56,794 nt of DNA. Origin: Methylococcaceae bacterium. GTDB taxonomy: Bacteria > Pseudomonadota > Gammaproteobacteria > Methylococcales > Methylomonadaceae. The translations under genes and the position numbers were made by a program. The stretch lies in assembly GCA_021647585.1 (NCBI GenBank), contig JAKIUK010000020.1, forward strand, positions 1 through 56,794. The letters are read 5' to 3'. Under the pieces are notes generated by a model. That model ran no database searches. It was not told the origin of the DNA and saw only the letters and a program-made list of their open reading frames with translations. Shown in pieces: positions 1 to 7,869 of the stretch. The stretch's first letter is position 1. The number at the start of each line of letters is the position of its first letter.

Positions 1-25
1 CAGCCAATAGAAAGGGAAAAAGCCA

Positions 26-217
26 ATGAAAACGGTAAAAATCACCACACACTGGACAGCAGAACAAGCAGCCGATATTTATATGTTACTTGATGAATTA
101 AAATCGCTAATCTGGCAAAGCTATGGAGACGATATAATCAAAATGCATCGCAAGATCGCTCATGAGCAGCTAAAAAAGGAAGAAGGGAATGTATTTAATG
201 ATGACCCTTTGTTTTAA
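26..217 (+). CDS. Small conserved-looking hypothetical protein (63 aa)
   Basis: I do not recognise a named family. The product is soluble, mixed-charge and begins MKTVKITTHWTAEQAADIY, followed by a leucine-rich helix (LLDELKSLIW). This pattern resembles short proteins seen next to integrases and toxin-antitoxin loci in proteobacterial islands. A purine-rich ribosome site (gaaagggaaaaag) lies just before the ATG. It sits at the window edge, so its upstream partner is not visible. Coding potential is fair because composition is protein-like throughout; function is unknown. Confidence 0.55.
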   Translation: MKTVKITTHWTAEQAADIYMLLDELKSLIWQSYGDDIIKMHRKIAHEQLKKEEGNVFNDDPLF

Positions 218-299
218 ATACTGATTTTCAAAATAACAGGCAAAATAAAGTGTTTTTTTTGAATTTTATTCTGCGGCAAATACCTGCGGGTTTACGTCG

Positions 300-683
300 G
301 CGCTAACATTACCTCATATAAAGTCCATTATTCGACCATTAGAAACAAATGACGGCATTATAAAGGTAGCATCTTTGCTTGATTTAGCAGGAATGAAAGC
401 CAGTGTTGTACAAAAACGCGCTGAATGGAAAGATTATGTTGATTTGGTTGCATTGATGGATGCAGGCATAACCCTACCTATGGCTTTAAGTGCAGGGCAG
501 GCTATTTATTAAGATCAATTCAATCCACAAATTACCTTAAAAGCTCTCTCTTATTTTGATGATGTAAAAGGAATTACACCGCAAATAAAAAAGACGCTGC
601 AAGATGCTGTGCGAGGTGTTGACCTTAAAAACCTTCCCTCATTGAAGGCCTTGAATTTAACAATGTCAGAGTTAAACTTATGA
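300..683 (+). pseudogene. Decayed AbiEii-type nucleotidyltransferase toxin
   Basis: The C-terminal part of an AbiEii/AbiGii-family nucleotidyltransferase can be read in one frame (PLETNDGIIKVASLLDLAG, then QKRAEWKDYVDLVALMDAG). An in-frame TAA at 510-512 falls where relatives usually have a glycine, just before DQFNPQITLKALSYF. The N-terminal catalytic half is missing; upstream sequence (220-300) shows no continuation. Intact family members are toxins of abortive-infection or toxin-antitoxin pairs that modify nucleic acid with NTPs. The reading frame ends in an ATGA overlap with the next gene, showing the former operon. The gene is broken twice, so it is called a pseudogene. Confidence 0.7.
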
Positions 684-970
684 AAGAAATTAGTTTAACG
701 TCAGAAATGCGCAAAGCTGTACAACGTTGTGTTTGGTTTGAAGCACCAGAAGAAGCAGTAAAAGACACACCACGACTTGCGGCTTATATCCTTACTCATG
801 GAATGCCCGAAGACACCCAAGCGTTAAGAAAACAATTATCTGATGAGGATTTAAAACAGGTTCTAGATGTTGCACCCGCAGGAATTTATGATGCGCGATC
901 TTGGGCATATTGGAATCTGGTTATAGGGCGTTATGATACCCCCCCTATTCCCACTCGGTCTTTTGATTAG
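680..970 (+). CDS. Small partner protein of the AbiEii locus (96 aa)
   Basis: The ATG overlaps the stop of the decayed AbiEii gene (ATGA), so the two were translationally coupled. The product contains a WFE-P-E segment near residue 18, SDEDL near 54, and DARSWAYWNL near 71. I recall this pattern from short proteins encoded with AbiEii-like transferases. It is intact although its partner is broken, so it may now be an orphan. Its biochemical role is unknown; it could be a partner or antitoxin-like component, which is inference from position only. Confidence 0.6.
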   Translation: MKEISLTSEMRKAVQRCVWFEAPEEAVKDTPRLAAYILTHGMPEDTQALRKQLSDEDLKQVLDVAPAGIYDARSWAYWNLVIGRYDTPPIPTRSFD

Positions 971-1279
971 TTATTGTTTTATCAATGACTTATGAAAGTC
1001 TGTTTTCTATGTCAAAATGGCTCCCTTTTGGTGGACAAAAGATATTTTATTTTCTTATTATCTAAGGCGATATGAGAAAGTTGTTTGAGACTTTAAAAAA
1101 GCCCCCTGCCCTATGTATCGGAGGGTTAACTTTTATTCATGTCGGTACTTAAAGACATCTATTTACCTTATCAATGATTTTTTAATTCTGATCAATGTCG
1201 CTTTTTTATTGTTTTATTTTAAAATAAATCCTAAAATATTACTAAGTAACAAAAAGTATTACCTAAAGGAGTTAAGATT
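971..1279. other. Intergenic region with a palindromic operator candidate
   Basis: No credible gene is present in this 309-bp AT-rich gap. An 11-bp perfect palindrome, TTACTAAGTAA, lies at 1239-1249, about 30 bases before the antitoxin ATG. Ribbon-helix-helix antitoxins normally bind such palindromes to repress their own promoter, so it is a plausible operator. The stretch 1058-1142 resembles 1985-2078 (see repeat entries). Confidence 0.4.
1058..1142. repeat. Diverged direct repeat, copy 1
   Basis: This segment shares TATCTAAG, ATATGAGAA, TTTGAGAC and CTGCCCT blocks in the same order with 1985-2078. Identity is moderate by eye and gaps are needed. It may be a remnant of a mobile-element end or a duplicated leader. 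Confidence 0.35.
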
Positions 1280-1555
1280 ATGAAACCTGTCGGTGTAAAA
1301 TTAGATGATGAATTACAAGCCCGTTTAAAAGCTCTTGGTGAACGTTGCGAGCGTTCTCCACATTGGCTCATGAAAAAAGCAATCTCTGAATATGTTGATC
1401 GTATGGAAGCAGAAGAAAATGAGCGTCAATTGCTTATTGATCGATGGGATGATTATCAAGAAACAGGAGAATCCGTGCCTCACGAAACCGTTGTTAAATG
1501 GCTTGAAACATGGGGAACAGATAAGGAAAGTGAATGTCCGATAAATATCAATTAG
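1280..1555 (+). CDS. CopG/RHH-type antitoxin of a ParDE/RelBE-like module
   Basis: The N-terminus (VGVKLDDELQARLKALGE, then SPHWLMKKAISEYVDRMEAEE) is a ribbon-helix-helix DNA-binding domain of the CopG/ParD kind. The acidic C-terminal tail would wrap the toxin. A strong ribosome site (aaaggag) precedes the ATG. The gene overlaps the toxin start by 22 bp, the usual coupling of antitoxin and toxin. The protein should neutralise the downstream ParE-like toxin and repress the shared promoter, probably through the palindrome at 1239-1249. The family call is firm; which subfamily is less certain. Confidence 0.85.
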   Translation: MKPVGVKLDDELQARLKALGERCERSPHWLMKKAISEYVDRMEAEENERQLLIDRWDDYQETGESVPHETVVKWLETWGTDKESECPININ

Positions 1556-1836
1556 AGTGGGTAAAAGAAGCTATTAGTGATCTTGAGGAATGTAGGAATT
1601 TTCTTAAATCTAAAAATCCTAAAGCAGCAAAAAATGCAATAAAGCGCATTATTGAAGTTACTAAATTATTATTAGAACAACCTCATTTGGGGCATCCCAT
1701 TGATGATATGCCAGAATTCCAAAAGATAAATATTCCTTTTGGAAAATATGGCTATGTTATTAAATATCGTGTTGATAATAAAAAAATTGTGATCTTACGG
1801 ATTAAAGCTGGCCTACAAGAAAGGGGTTTTAAATAA
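1534..1836 (+). CDS. ParE/RelE-superfamily toxin
   Basis: The 100-aa product has the RelE/ParE fold pattern: N-terminal strand YQLEWVKEAISDLEECRNF, a helix with NAIKRIIEVTKLLLEQP, and the C-terminal IPFGKYGYVIKYRV then IVILRI strand pair. GHPIDDMPEF is the loop typical of ParE-like proteins. Relatives poison gyrase (ParE) or cut ribosome-bound mRNA (RelE); the sequence does not settle which. It starts inside the antitoxin gene with its own purine-rich site (aaggaaag). Length is normal, so the module looks functional. Confidence 0.85.
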   Translation: MSDKYQLEWVKEAISDLEECRNFLKSKNPKAAKNAIKRIIEVTKLLLEQPHLGHPIDDMPEFQKINIPFGKYGYVIKYRVDNKKIVILRIKAGLQERGFK

Positions 1837-1865
1837 TTTGCCGTAAATCTTCTTTTACTCGTTGG

Positions 1866-1990
1866 CTAACTCGATAACCTGGCACTATTCAGCTTCGACA
1901 ATTCTTTTTGTAATTCATCCATACTAAAGTTTTCTACAATATCGCTTTCAAAGCCTTCTGTAATAACTTCAAAATTGTTAAGTTTTATCT
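1866..1990 (-). pseudogene. C-terminal fragment of an unidentified protein
   Basis: On the minus strand about 40 codons can be read ending at a TAG near 1866, including ITEGFESDIVENF and MDELQKELSKLN. No start codon or upstream domain is present before the frame closes. It looks like the helical tail of a lost gene, stranded between the toxin and the recombinase remnant. Family unknown. Confidence 0.3.
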
Positions 1991-2078
1991 AAGACTATAT
2001 GAGAACGCTATTTTGAGACATTGAAAATGACTTAGACTGCCCTGTATCTTACAAACTTTACTTTGAGAGACTTTTTAT
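1985..2078. repeat. Diverged direct repeat, copy 2
   Basis: This is the partner of 1058-1142, sharing blocks TATCTAAG, ATATGAGAA, TTTGAGAC and CTGCCCT in order. The rest of the gap 1991-2165 holds nothing else I can support. Confidence 0.35.
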
Positions 2079-2681
2079 GAATAGAAATGACCAGCCCTTT
2101 TGCACTCTAAGTTTTTTAAATTTTCAATCGAACCTCGTATCTTAAGATTGTGTGAATTATTAGCTATTAATGGTAATCGTAAACGCGGCACAGGCATTCT
2201 GAATAATGAACTTTATATTGGCCGATTAATTTGGAACCGCTAACGCTTTATCAAAGACCCTGTTACTGGTAAGCGTGTTATACGTTTTAATGATAAATCA
2301 GAACGGGTTATTCAAGAAGTATCTGAGCTTTCGATTGTTTCCCTGGAGTTATTGGCAGCCGCAAAGCAACGTCAAAGCATTCTTGATAGCAAGAAGCCAG
2401 CGCTATGGCAAACAAAACGACCTCAATACCTGCTTTCAGGCCTTACAAAATGCGGCGTATGCGGTGGTGGATACTCCAAGATCAATCGCACTCATTACGG
2501 CTGTTTAGCGGCTAAAAACAAAGGTGATGCTGTTTGTTCCAACAGAAGAACAATCAAACGAGAAATATTAGAAGAAAGTGTCTTAAGTGCCATACAGTCG
2601 CGTTTGATGCAAGAGGACTTAGTGAGCGTTTTTTGTAAGGAATACACAAAAAATATTAATGTCCTGCATGCGCAGCATAAT

Positions 2682-2844
2682 CCTAGAATAATCAGTTGGG
2701 CACGGATTTATAGTGCAAGCTATTGGTTTCACAGTGCTTTGAAAAAATATTAGCCTCACCCGTTTGGTTAGGTGGGCATTTTTTTGAAGTGCTGTGGAAT
2801 CAATAGTTTGTGCTAGAAACCGTGATCCAACTGATTTTTCTAGG
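2682..2844. mobile_element. 163-bp MITE with terminal inverted repeats and 5-bp target duplication
   Basis: Imperfect inverted ends read CCTAGAATAATCAGTTGG on the left and, in reverse complement, CCTAGAAAAATCAGTTGG on the right, continuing to about 24 bp. The element is flanked by ATAAT at 2677-2681 and 2845-2849. It has no transposase; an internal hairpin (GCCTCACC with GGTGGGC) lies near 2752-2777. Precise excision restores the recombinase frame, which confirms the boundaries. The mobilising transposase family is not identified. Confidence 0.85.
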
Positions 2845-3322
2845 ATAATGCCAAACAAAACCGTTTTCGGAAAGAGTTAATATCAATAGAAAAAGAGCGC
2901 TCGAATCTAATACAAGCATTAAAAGATGGAGTAGCGGCTTCTCTGGTTAAAGATGATCTTGAACAAGTGACAGCGCATAAAGAAAAGCTTGAGCACGCTT
3001 TAAATAAATGCCCAGAAATTAAACCCTTATTTCATCCAGCGATGGATTCACGTTTTTATCAAGCCGTTAAAAACTTGCGCAATGGGTTAAATAAAGAAGA
3101 TTCAAGAAGTGAAGCGTCAGAACATTTACGAGCACTTGTAGATAAAATTGTGCTTACACCTAAAGGCGGCGAGAAAGAACTATCTATTGATTTATATGGT
3201 GATCTTGCCGGAATTCTAAATATGGCAACGGAGAACAGAGATATGGGAAAACTTAGTGAAATCAATCGGATTCAGTTATTACCAGCTAATGATAATATTT
3301 CTGATACTATCCAAGATAGTAT

Positions 3323-3335
3323 TGGTAGCGGGGGC
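3323..3335. other. Left attachment core (att copy of tRNA-fMet 3' end)
   Basis: TGGTAGCGGGGGC here equals 13 bases at the 3' end of the tRNA-fMet gene at 31659-31671. It is the expected left end of an element integrated there by the recombinase at 30017. It also forms a local inverted repeat (GGTAGCG with CGCTACC at 3324-3343). Confidence 0.7.
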
Positions 3336-3493
3336 TCGCTACCCACTGTATTTGCTTGGTATTGCCAAGGACATTACAGCACAAAACCCCACTACTTTAG
3401 ATACGCTACTTTCAAATATTGAGGGAGCCCGTACCAACGAATCAGAGAAGTATAACACTAACTCACCCACCTTAACAACCATAGGGTGTGATA

Positions 3494-3910
3494 ATGGATA
3501 AAAATAACACACCTCAGAGAAAAAGATACCCACCACCCTTCTCCATGCGCTTTACTAAAGATGAGCGTAAAAAATTGGATCTAGCTGCGGACGGTCGTCC
3601 ACTGGCGGCCTACATAAGATGGTTAATCTTCCAGGATAGAATTCCAAAAGATAGAACGCGCAGTAAAAAGCCTGTCAAAGACCATAAAGAATTAGCAAAA
3701 TTATTGGGCATTTTAGGGCAATCTCGTATTGCTAATAATATCAATCAACTGGCTAAAGCTGCAAATTCTGGCTCCCTTCCCGTTAATGAAGATGTGCGCA
3801 AAGCTCTAATGGAAGCAGCAACCTCTGTTAAATGGATGCGGAAATCTTTAATCCGTGCCATGGGATTAAAAGCAGAAGGGCAAGACCAAGGGTCTGGTTA
3901 TGATCCTTAA
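3494..3910 (+). CDS. mobC: MobC-like relaxosome accessory protein
   Basis: The 138-aa product has the MobC-family signature: an N-terminal FSMRFTKDERKKLDLAADG region like a ribbon-helix-helix, then LGQSRIANNINQLAKAANSG. Such proteins help the relaxase melt and nick oriT during conjugative mobilization. The ATG at 3494 is chosen over a GTG at 3488 because of spacing to AGGGTG. Its 3' end overlaps the relaxase start by 11 bp. It lies directly inside the left attachment site, so in the excised circle it would follow the recombinase. The origin of transfer is probably in 3436-3493, where CACCC and GGGTG form a small inverted repeat, but no nic site is recognised. Confidence 0.8.
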   Translation: MDKNNTPQRKRYPPPFSMRFTKDERKKLDLAADGRPLAAYIRWLIFQDRIPKDRTRSKKPVKDHKELAKLLGILGQSRIANNINQLAKAANSGSLPVNEDVRKALMEAATSVKWMRKSLIRAMGLKAEGQDQGSGYDP

Positions 3911-5234
3911 AGGCTCTCAACGCGCCGGCGCCAACCAGCTCGCTAAACACTTGATCAATGGTGAACAAAATGAACATGTCACCATTCACCAGATTAGGGG
4001 ATTTATGGATGATACTGTCACCGGCGCGTTAAATGAAGCCTATGCCCTATCTCGCGGCACTCAGTGCAAACAATTTATGTTTTCACTGTCTCTCAATCCG
4101 CCACAAAATGAGACTGTTCCGGTTGAAGTCTTTGAAGATGCATTGAATCGTATTGAAAAAAAGCTGGGGCTGGAAAACCAGCCCCGCATTGTTGTTTTCC
4201 ATGAAAAACATGGTCGGCGGCATGCTCACTGCGTATGGAGCAGGATTAATATTGAAGAAATGAAAGCCATTAACCTGCCTTATACCAAGCTTAAATTAAT
4301 GGATATTTCTAAGCAGCTATATTTAGAAAATGGCTGGCAACTACCCAAGGGGTTTATTAATAAAGCTCATAAAAATCCGCTAAATTACACTCGCGCCGAA
4401 TGGCAACAAGCTGCACGCACCAATCAAAACCCCAAAGCAATCAAGGCAACTTTTCAAGAATGCTGGGCTGCCAGTGATAGCAAAGATGCCTTTTCAGCCG
4501 CATTGAAAGAACGCGGCTACTTTGTTGCTCGTGGCGATAGACGCAGCTTTGTCGCGGTTGATGTTTTTGGCGAAGTTTATTCCCTTACTCGCCAAATAGG
4601 CGTAAAGAAAAAAGAACTTGAAAACCGTATTGGCAAAGCCGATACGCTGCCAAGCGTTGAACAGGTTAAAAAAAGCATTTCTAAGCAGCTTTCAAATATT
4701 CTCAATAATTTTCTTAATGAACAAAATAAAGATTACAAGAAATCTTTGAAACCATTGCTTGATATTAAGAAAGCAATGACGCGGCAACATCGCATTGACC
4801 GCTCAGCACAAAAATCCTATCAGGAAAAACGCTGGCAAAAAGAAGAGATGCAGCGTGTATCCAGAATACGGAAAGGCTTTAGAAGTATCTGGGATAAAAT
4901 TAATGGCCGCTATTGGAAATCACGCAAGCAAAATGAAAAAGAAGCATGGCTTGCCCATGTTCGAGATCGTGATGAACGGCAAAATTTAATTGAAAAGCAA
5001 CTCAATCAGCGCCAACATTTACAAACACAGCTAAATCTTTCACATGGTAAACATGAAAAAGACAGGGAAAACCTTATCCGCAATATTTCTCATATGAACA
5101 ATCCTGAGCCAACAACTCAAGAGCCCTCAACTCAAAAAGATCATATACATGATAAATTTGCAGAAAAAAATTATAAAAGAGAGCTTAAACCCCAAAATGA
5201 AAAACATTTTGACAATCCTGATCTTGAACTTTGA
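3900..5234 (+). CDS. Relaxase / mobilization nuclease (MobA/VirD2-like)
   Basis: The 444-aa protein would nick oriT and pilot the transferred strand. The relaxase metal-binding motif HEKHGRRHAHCVWSRI is at residues 101-116, with the paired histidines at 108 and 110. No obvious tyrosine motif could be assigned by eye, although N-terminal tyrosines exist. Residues about 260-400 are strongly basic and predicted helical, as in mobilization proteins that bind DNA. It overlaps mobC. No type IV secretion channel genes other than the coupling protein at 27910 are visible, so the element is probably mobilizable rather than self-transmissible. Confidence 0.85.
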   Translation: MILKGSQRAGANQLAKHLINGEQNEHVTIHQIRGFMDDTVTGALNEAYALSRGTQCKQFMFSLSLNPPQNETVPVEVFEDALNRIEKKLGLENQPRIVVFHEKHGRRHAHCVWSRINIEEMKAINLPYTKLKLMDISKQLYLENGWQLPKGFINKAHKNPLNYTRAEWQQAARTNQNPKAIKATFQECWAASDSKDAFSAALKERGYFVARGDRRSFVAVDVFGEVYSLTRQIGVKKKELENRIGKADTLPSVEQVKKSISKQLSNILNNFLNEQNKDYKKSLKPLLDIKKAMTRQHRIDRSAQKSYQEKRWQKEEMQRVSRIRKGFRSIWDKINGRYWKSRKQNEKEAWLAHVRDRDERQNLIEKQLNQRQHLQTQLNLSHGKHEKDRENLIRNISHMNNPEPTTQEPSTQKDHIHDKFAEKNYKRELKPQNEKHFDNPDLEL

Positions 5235-5341
5235 GCTGCAAAGAATTGCAGCTCTTCGCCGTCAAAACTGAGCAAGTTTTGGCGGCGCGCAAATTTCACA
5301 CCACCTCATACAAAATAAATTTGCCGCCGGAAATTCCGGCG
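5233..5341. repeat. Three consecutive hairpins between relaxase and ardA
   Basis: Hairpin one spans 5233-5254 (9-bp stem, AGAA loop). Hairpin two spans 5257-5287 (13 pairs with one G-T, loop GAGCA). Hairpin three spans 5325-5341 and is nearly a perfect palindrome (CGCCGGAA with TTCCGGCG). They lie between convergent genes, so a bidirectional transcription stop is the simplest role. None has a long T-run. A transfer-related or binding-site role is possible. Confidence 0.6.
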
Positions 5342-5368
5342 ACTTAGAATTTTAATAAATGGTATTAA

Positions 5369-5884
5369 TTAATGGTTCCAAAAAATATGTATTTCTTCGT
5401 AACCCGTTTCAATTGTATAAACCTCGCCGCCTAGTTCCATATCACGCCCCATTCTTTCATAGTCGATATAATAAGCTAAGCTTTCAGGGATTTGCGTTGT
5501 TTCTTCGGTTAGTTCTTCGGCATAATCAGCTAATGATTTATAGCAACCGCAATAATTATCTTCTATTGCTTTTCTGGCATCTTCCAAATCACCGCCAAAA
5601 TTATTCAATAATTCACCGCCTAATTCTGAGTTTTCATCAATAAAACAAGCAATTTCATGTGCTGTTTCAATGCCTTCATATTCTCCAAGGCCGTAACCGT
5701 CGAAACCTTCATGATCATGAATGGCGTATTCTTCGGCATCCTGCTCGGGACTATCAGCCAGCATTGTATTAATTTGCTCTTGAATATCGTCTGGATCTTG
5801 AGTGGCATCAATCCAAACACCGTGTAATCTGCCGTTATTGTATGCTGCTAAGTCTGCCACATAAATTCTAATTTCACTGTTCAT
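5369..5884 (-). CDS. ardA: ArdA antirestriction protein
   Basis: The 171-aa, strongly acidic product opens with RIYVADLAAYNNGRLHGVWID, the classical ArdA start, and includes the HDHEGFDGYGLGEYEGIE and YFxxYERMGRDM-like segments (here IDYERMGRDMELGGEV). ArdA is a DNA mimic that blocks type I restriction enzymes and protects incoming mobile DNA. Start is ATG at 5884 with ribosome site AAAAGGAAAAG. It sits next to the relaxase, as expected for a gene expressed early after transfer. The same island also encodes a type I system, so ArdA could act on it or on the host's systems. Confidence 0.92.
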   Translation of the reverse strand: MNSEIRIYVADLAAYNNGRLHGVWIDATQDPDDIQEQINTMLADSPEQDAEEYAIHDHEGFDGYGLGEYEGIETAHEIACFIDENSELGGELLNNFGGDLEDARKAIEDNYCGCYKSLADYAEELTEETTQIPESLAYYIDYERMGRDMELGGEVYTIETGYEEIHIFWNH

Positions 5885-5907
5885 AGTCTTTTCCTTTTCT
5901 CGCTGTT

Positions 5908-5946
5908 GAGGTTCTTCCAGCGCTTTTTGCGCGCCGCATGAACCTC
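5908..5946 (-). promoter_or_regulatory. Leader hairpin upstream of ardA
   Basis: In the ardA orientation a two-tier stem forms: GAGGTTC with GAACCTC outside and GCGC with GCGC around AAAAA inside. It ends 23 bases before the ATG, just 5' of the ribosome site. It could stabilise the mRNA or control translation. A tandem 9-bp repeat (CGACTAGGC twice) lies nearby at about 5950-5967. Confidence 0.45.
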
Positions 5947-6137
5947 TGGCGACTAGGCCGACTAGGCGGGGGTGAAAAAATCCAGAAAAATTGCGGAGGG
6001 TCTATCCAGCAAAGCGCCAGATGGAAACCGTCATTATTCTTGATTTTGAGGGGATGCAATGCCCTTCAACTTTTAATAAACACACTGGCTCTCTTATTTT
6101 TTTCAAGTGAGCCAACAATTTTTCTTTTTAGCCACTC

Positions 6138-7214
6138 TTACTCCTTTCGAATGAGTGGCGTTCTTTTCGTCGGTTCTTCACCAGTACATCTGAATATCCC
6201 AAAGCTCCCAAGAATAGATCTATATTCAAGTTTAGCACGAATGCAGGGGGGGTCATTTTCATCATCCACCACAGGCTTACTACTTGAGACGATTATTGCT
6301 CCATCTTTTGCCTGCCCAAGTGCATTTCTTGCCTTTAGTGATACTTTTGCATTCTCACCGTTCTCTGACCAACTATCATGCGAAAGTGTTCTCCACGAAC
6401 AATGATGAGGGGCGAGCAATAAATCATATTCCAAATCTTCCGTACTATATTCATCAGATATGCGCTCCCATATTTCAACACCAGCATCTCCGCCCGATAA
6501 AAACCAACTAACACTATCCCCATACTTCGAGCTTTTAATTCTGAAACTAATGATCACGCTAGAATCATTTTTAGAAAGCTTACCTTCCAACTCTTCATCT
6601 TGCTTCCCAATAGGAGCAATAAGAAGCGATGAAAGATACTCAGAGGCCACTTGATTAACACCTGCAAACTCTTCACCAGCCTTCACCAAAATTGGAGCTA
6701 AATCATCAGTTTTTCCATCTTCATCCTCGCCCATGATTAAAATCCTATCTCCCTCTCCCACTGAGAAATTATTATTTTTATTTACTTCTATTCGTCGTTT
6801 AGCTTCCTTGTTAAAGGCCTTCGCATCATCACATAACGGATGGTTTTTTGAGGCTCGCCTGAAAACCATTGCCGACGACCATATTTGACGAATTACTATT
6901 CGCTTCTCATCTTGAGGCTTATAGTCATCAGGATAATCGGATAAAGACCCCAGCCAAAAATTCTTTTCTAAGCCAAGACAATGATCTTCATCTGGGTGAG
7001 ATAAAAGCATTGCATCCACAAACGGCCGATTATTTGCGTCAGTTTGAAGCCTATCTCTAAGTGCCTTAGCGACATCAGGCGTTAAATCATTTGGATCATC
7101 TGCTGATAATCTAATTTTACAGTCAATAAGCAAGCTGGTAGAATTTGAATCTGCCAGTCGTATCAACGTCATGTCCCCATTATCAACGGGGAAAAATGTG
7201 GTCTTTGCAGCCAT
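6138..7214 (-). CDS. ComEC-like metallo-beta-lactamase fold hydrolase
   Basis: The 358-aa protein shows the ComEC/Rec2-type MBL pattern: SHPDEDHCLGL at residues 72-82 (variant HxDxDH metal site), SGGDAG at 240-245, and LLAPHHCSW at 266-274. No transmembrane segments of ComEC itself are present, so it is a stand-alone soluble MBL enzyme, presumably a nuclease or phosphodiesterase. Start is ATG at 7214 with AGGAG upstream. It is the last gene of a four-gene operon with a membrane protein directly upstream. Similar soluble MBL plus membrane pairs occur in defence islands, so a defence role is a reasonable inference, not shown. Confidence 0.75.
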   Translation of the reverse strand: MAAKTTFFPVDNGDMTLIRLADSNSTSLLIDCKIRLSADDPNDLTPDVAKALRDRLQTDANNRPFVDAMLLSHPDEDHCLGLEKNFWLGSLSDYPDDYKPQDEKRIVIRQIWSSAMVFRRASKNHPLCDDAKAFNKEAKRRIEVNKNNNFSVGEGDRILIMGEDEDGKTDDLAPILVKAGEEFAGVNQVASEYLSSLLIAPIGKQDEELEGKLSKNDSSVIISFRIKSSKYGDSVSWFLSGGDAGVEIWERISDEYSTEDLEYDLLLAPHHCSWRTLSHDSWSENGENAKVSLKARNALGQAKDGAIIVSSSKPVVDDENDPPCIRAKLEYRSILGSFGIFRCTGEEPTKRTPLIRKE

Positions 7215-7236
7215 AATAACTATCTCCTAGTTCAGT

Positions 7237-7860
7237 TTATTCTGCTGCAACTACAGCATTTACAACGAAGCGGTTCCCTGCAACACGTGCAGCAATTAGA
7301 GATAAAATCGTTAGTACTCCTTGAATGAGGAGAACAACTGGCTTTATCTCACCTATAATTTCTGGGTTTCCTACCATTGACCAAATCATGGTTCCCAAGA
7401 AAATTAATGCCAACCCCGAAAAAGAATCTCTGTAAAGCAAAAAGCTGCGATGAGCTTGCAATACTTCCTTTTCATCTTTTACAGGTTTATATATTTGCTT
7501 ATACCAACGGCTGTTTCTCGTTGCATCATCAATTTCCTGTGAAAACACTTCCGGCCATCGGTTTTCAACGTTCTGATATTCAACTCTATGATCATTCCTG
7601 CATAACTTATCAACCCGACAGGCAGGTAGCTCATTTTTAATGCGCGTAAATACAAATTTATGTTTTACACTCTGAGGAATAATATTAGCCAGCATAACCA
7701 AAACCACTGAGAGCATTAAACTCGCGCCACCCGCAGTGAACATTTCAGTCGTTGTCGATATGGACTCTAATTCAAACTGAAAAAAAGCAGAGGCAGCCAA
7801 AGACGCGGCCATTATTAAAAAAATATTTTTGCTATTTTCTTTTTTAAGATCTATTTCCAT
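7237..7860 (-). CDS. Four-helix membrane protein of unknown function (207 aa)
   Basis: Two hydrophobic helices near residues 10-30 and 40-63 are followed by a soluble segment of about 80 residues, then two more helices near 145-165 and 170-190. The layout (two pairs of helices around a cytoplasmic middle) recalls small membrane effectors such as SLATT-type proteins, but I cannot assign a family. ATG at 7860 is chosen over a TTG at 7866. The MBL gene begins 22 bp downstream, so the two proteins are probably made together. If the module is defensive, this would be the membrane-acting part. Confidence 0.65.
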   Translation of the reverse strand: MEIDLKKENSKNIFLIMAASLAASAFFQFELESISTTTEMFTAGGASLMLSVVLVMLANIIPQSVKHKFVFTRIKNELPACRVDKLCRNDHRVEYQNVENRWPEVFSQEIDDATRNSRWYKQIYKPVKDEKEVLQAHRSFLLYRDSFSGLALIFLGTMIWSMVGNPEIIGEIKPVVLLIQGVLTILSLIAARVAGNRFVVNAVVAAE

Positions 7861-7869
7861 TTTCAAAAC

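Larger units (their letters stand above)
2166..3335 (+). pseudogene. Decayed serine recombinase, 5'-truncated and MITE-disrupted
   Basis: The frame aligns closely with the C-terminal two thirds of the intact recombinase at 30017-31702: GNRKRGTGILNN, LTKCGVCGGGYSKINRTHYGC (zinc ribbon), and IDLYGDLAGILNMATE. The resolvase domain with the catalytic serine is missing. A TAA at 2241-2243 replaces the CAA glutamine codon of the intact copy. A 163-bp MITE at 2682-2844 splits the coiled-coil region; removing it with one 5-bp target repeat restores the frame exactly. The homology ends in the tRNA-fMet-derived core at 3323-3335. It marks an older element at the same attachment site. Confidence 0.85.

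Noticed and set aside
5874..6059. 61-codon frame upstream of ardA
   Set aside because: It overlaps the ardA leader hairpin and 9-bp repeats, has no ribosome site and an odd proline/arginine-rich sequence.
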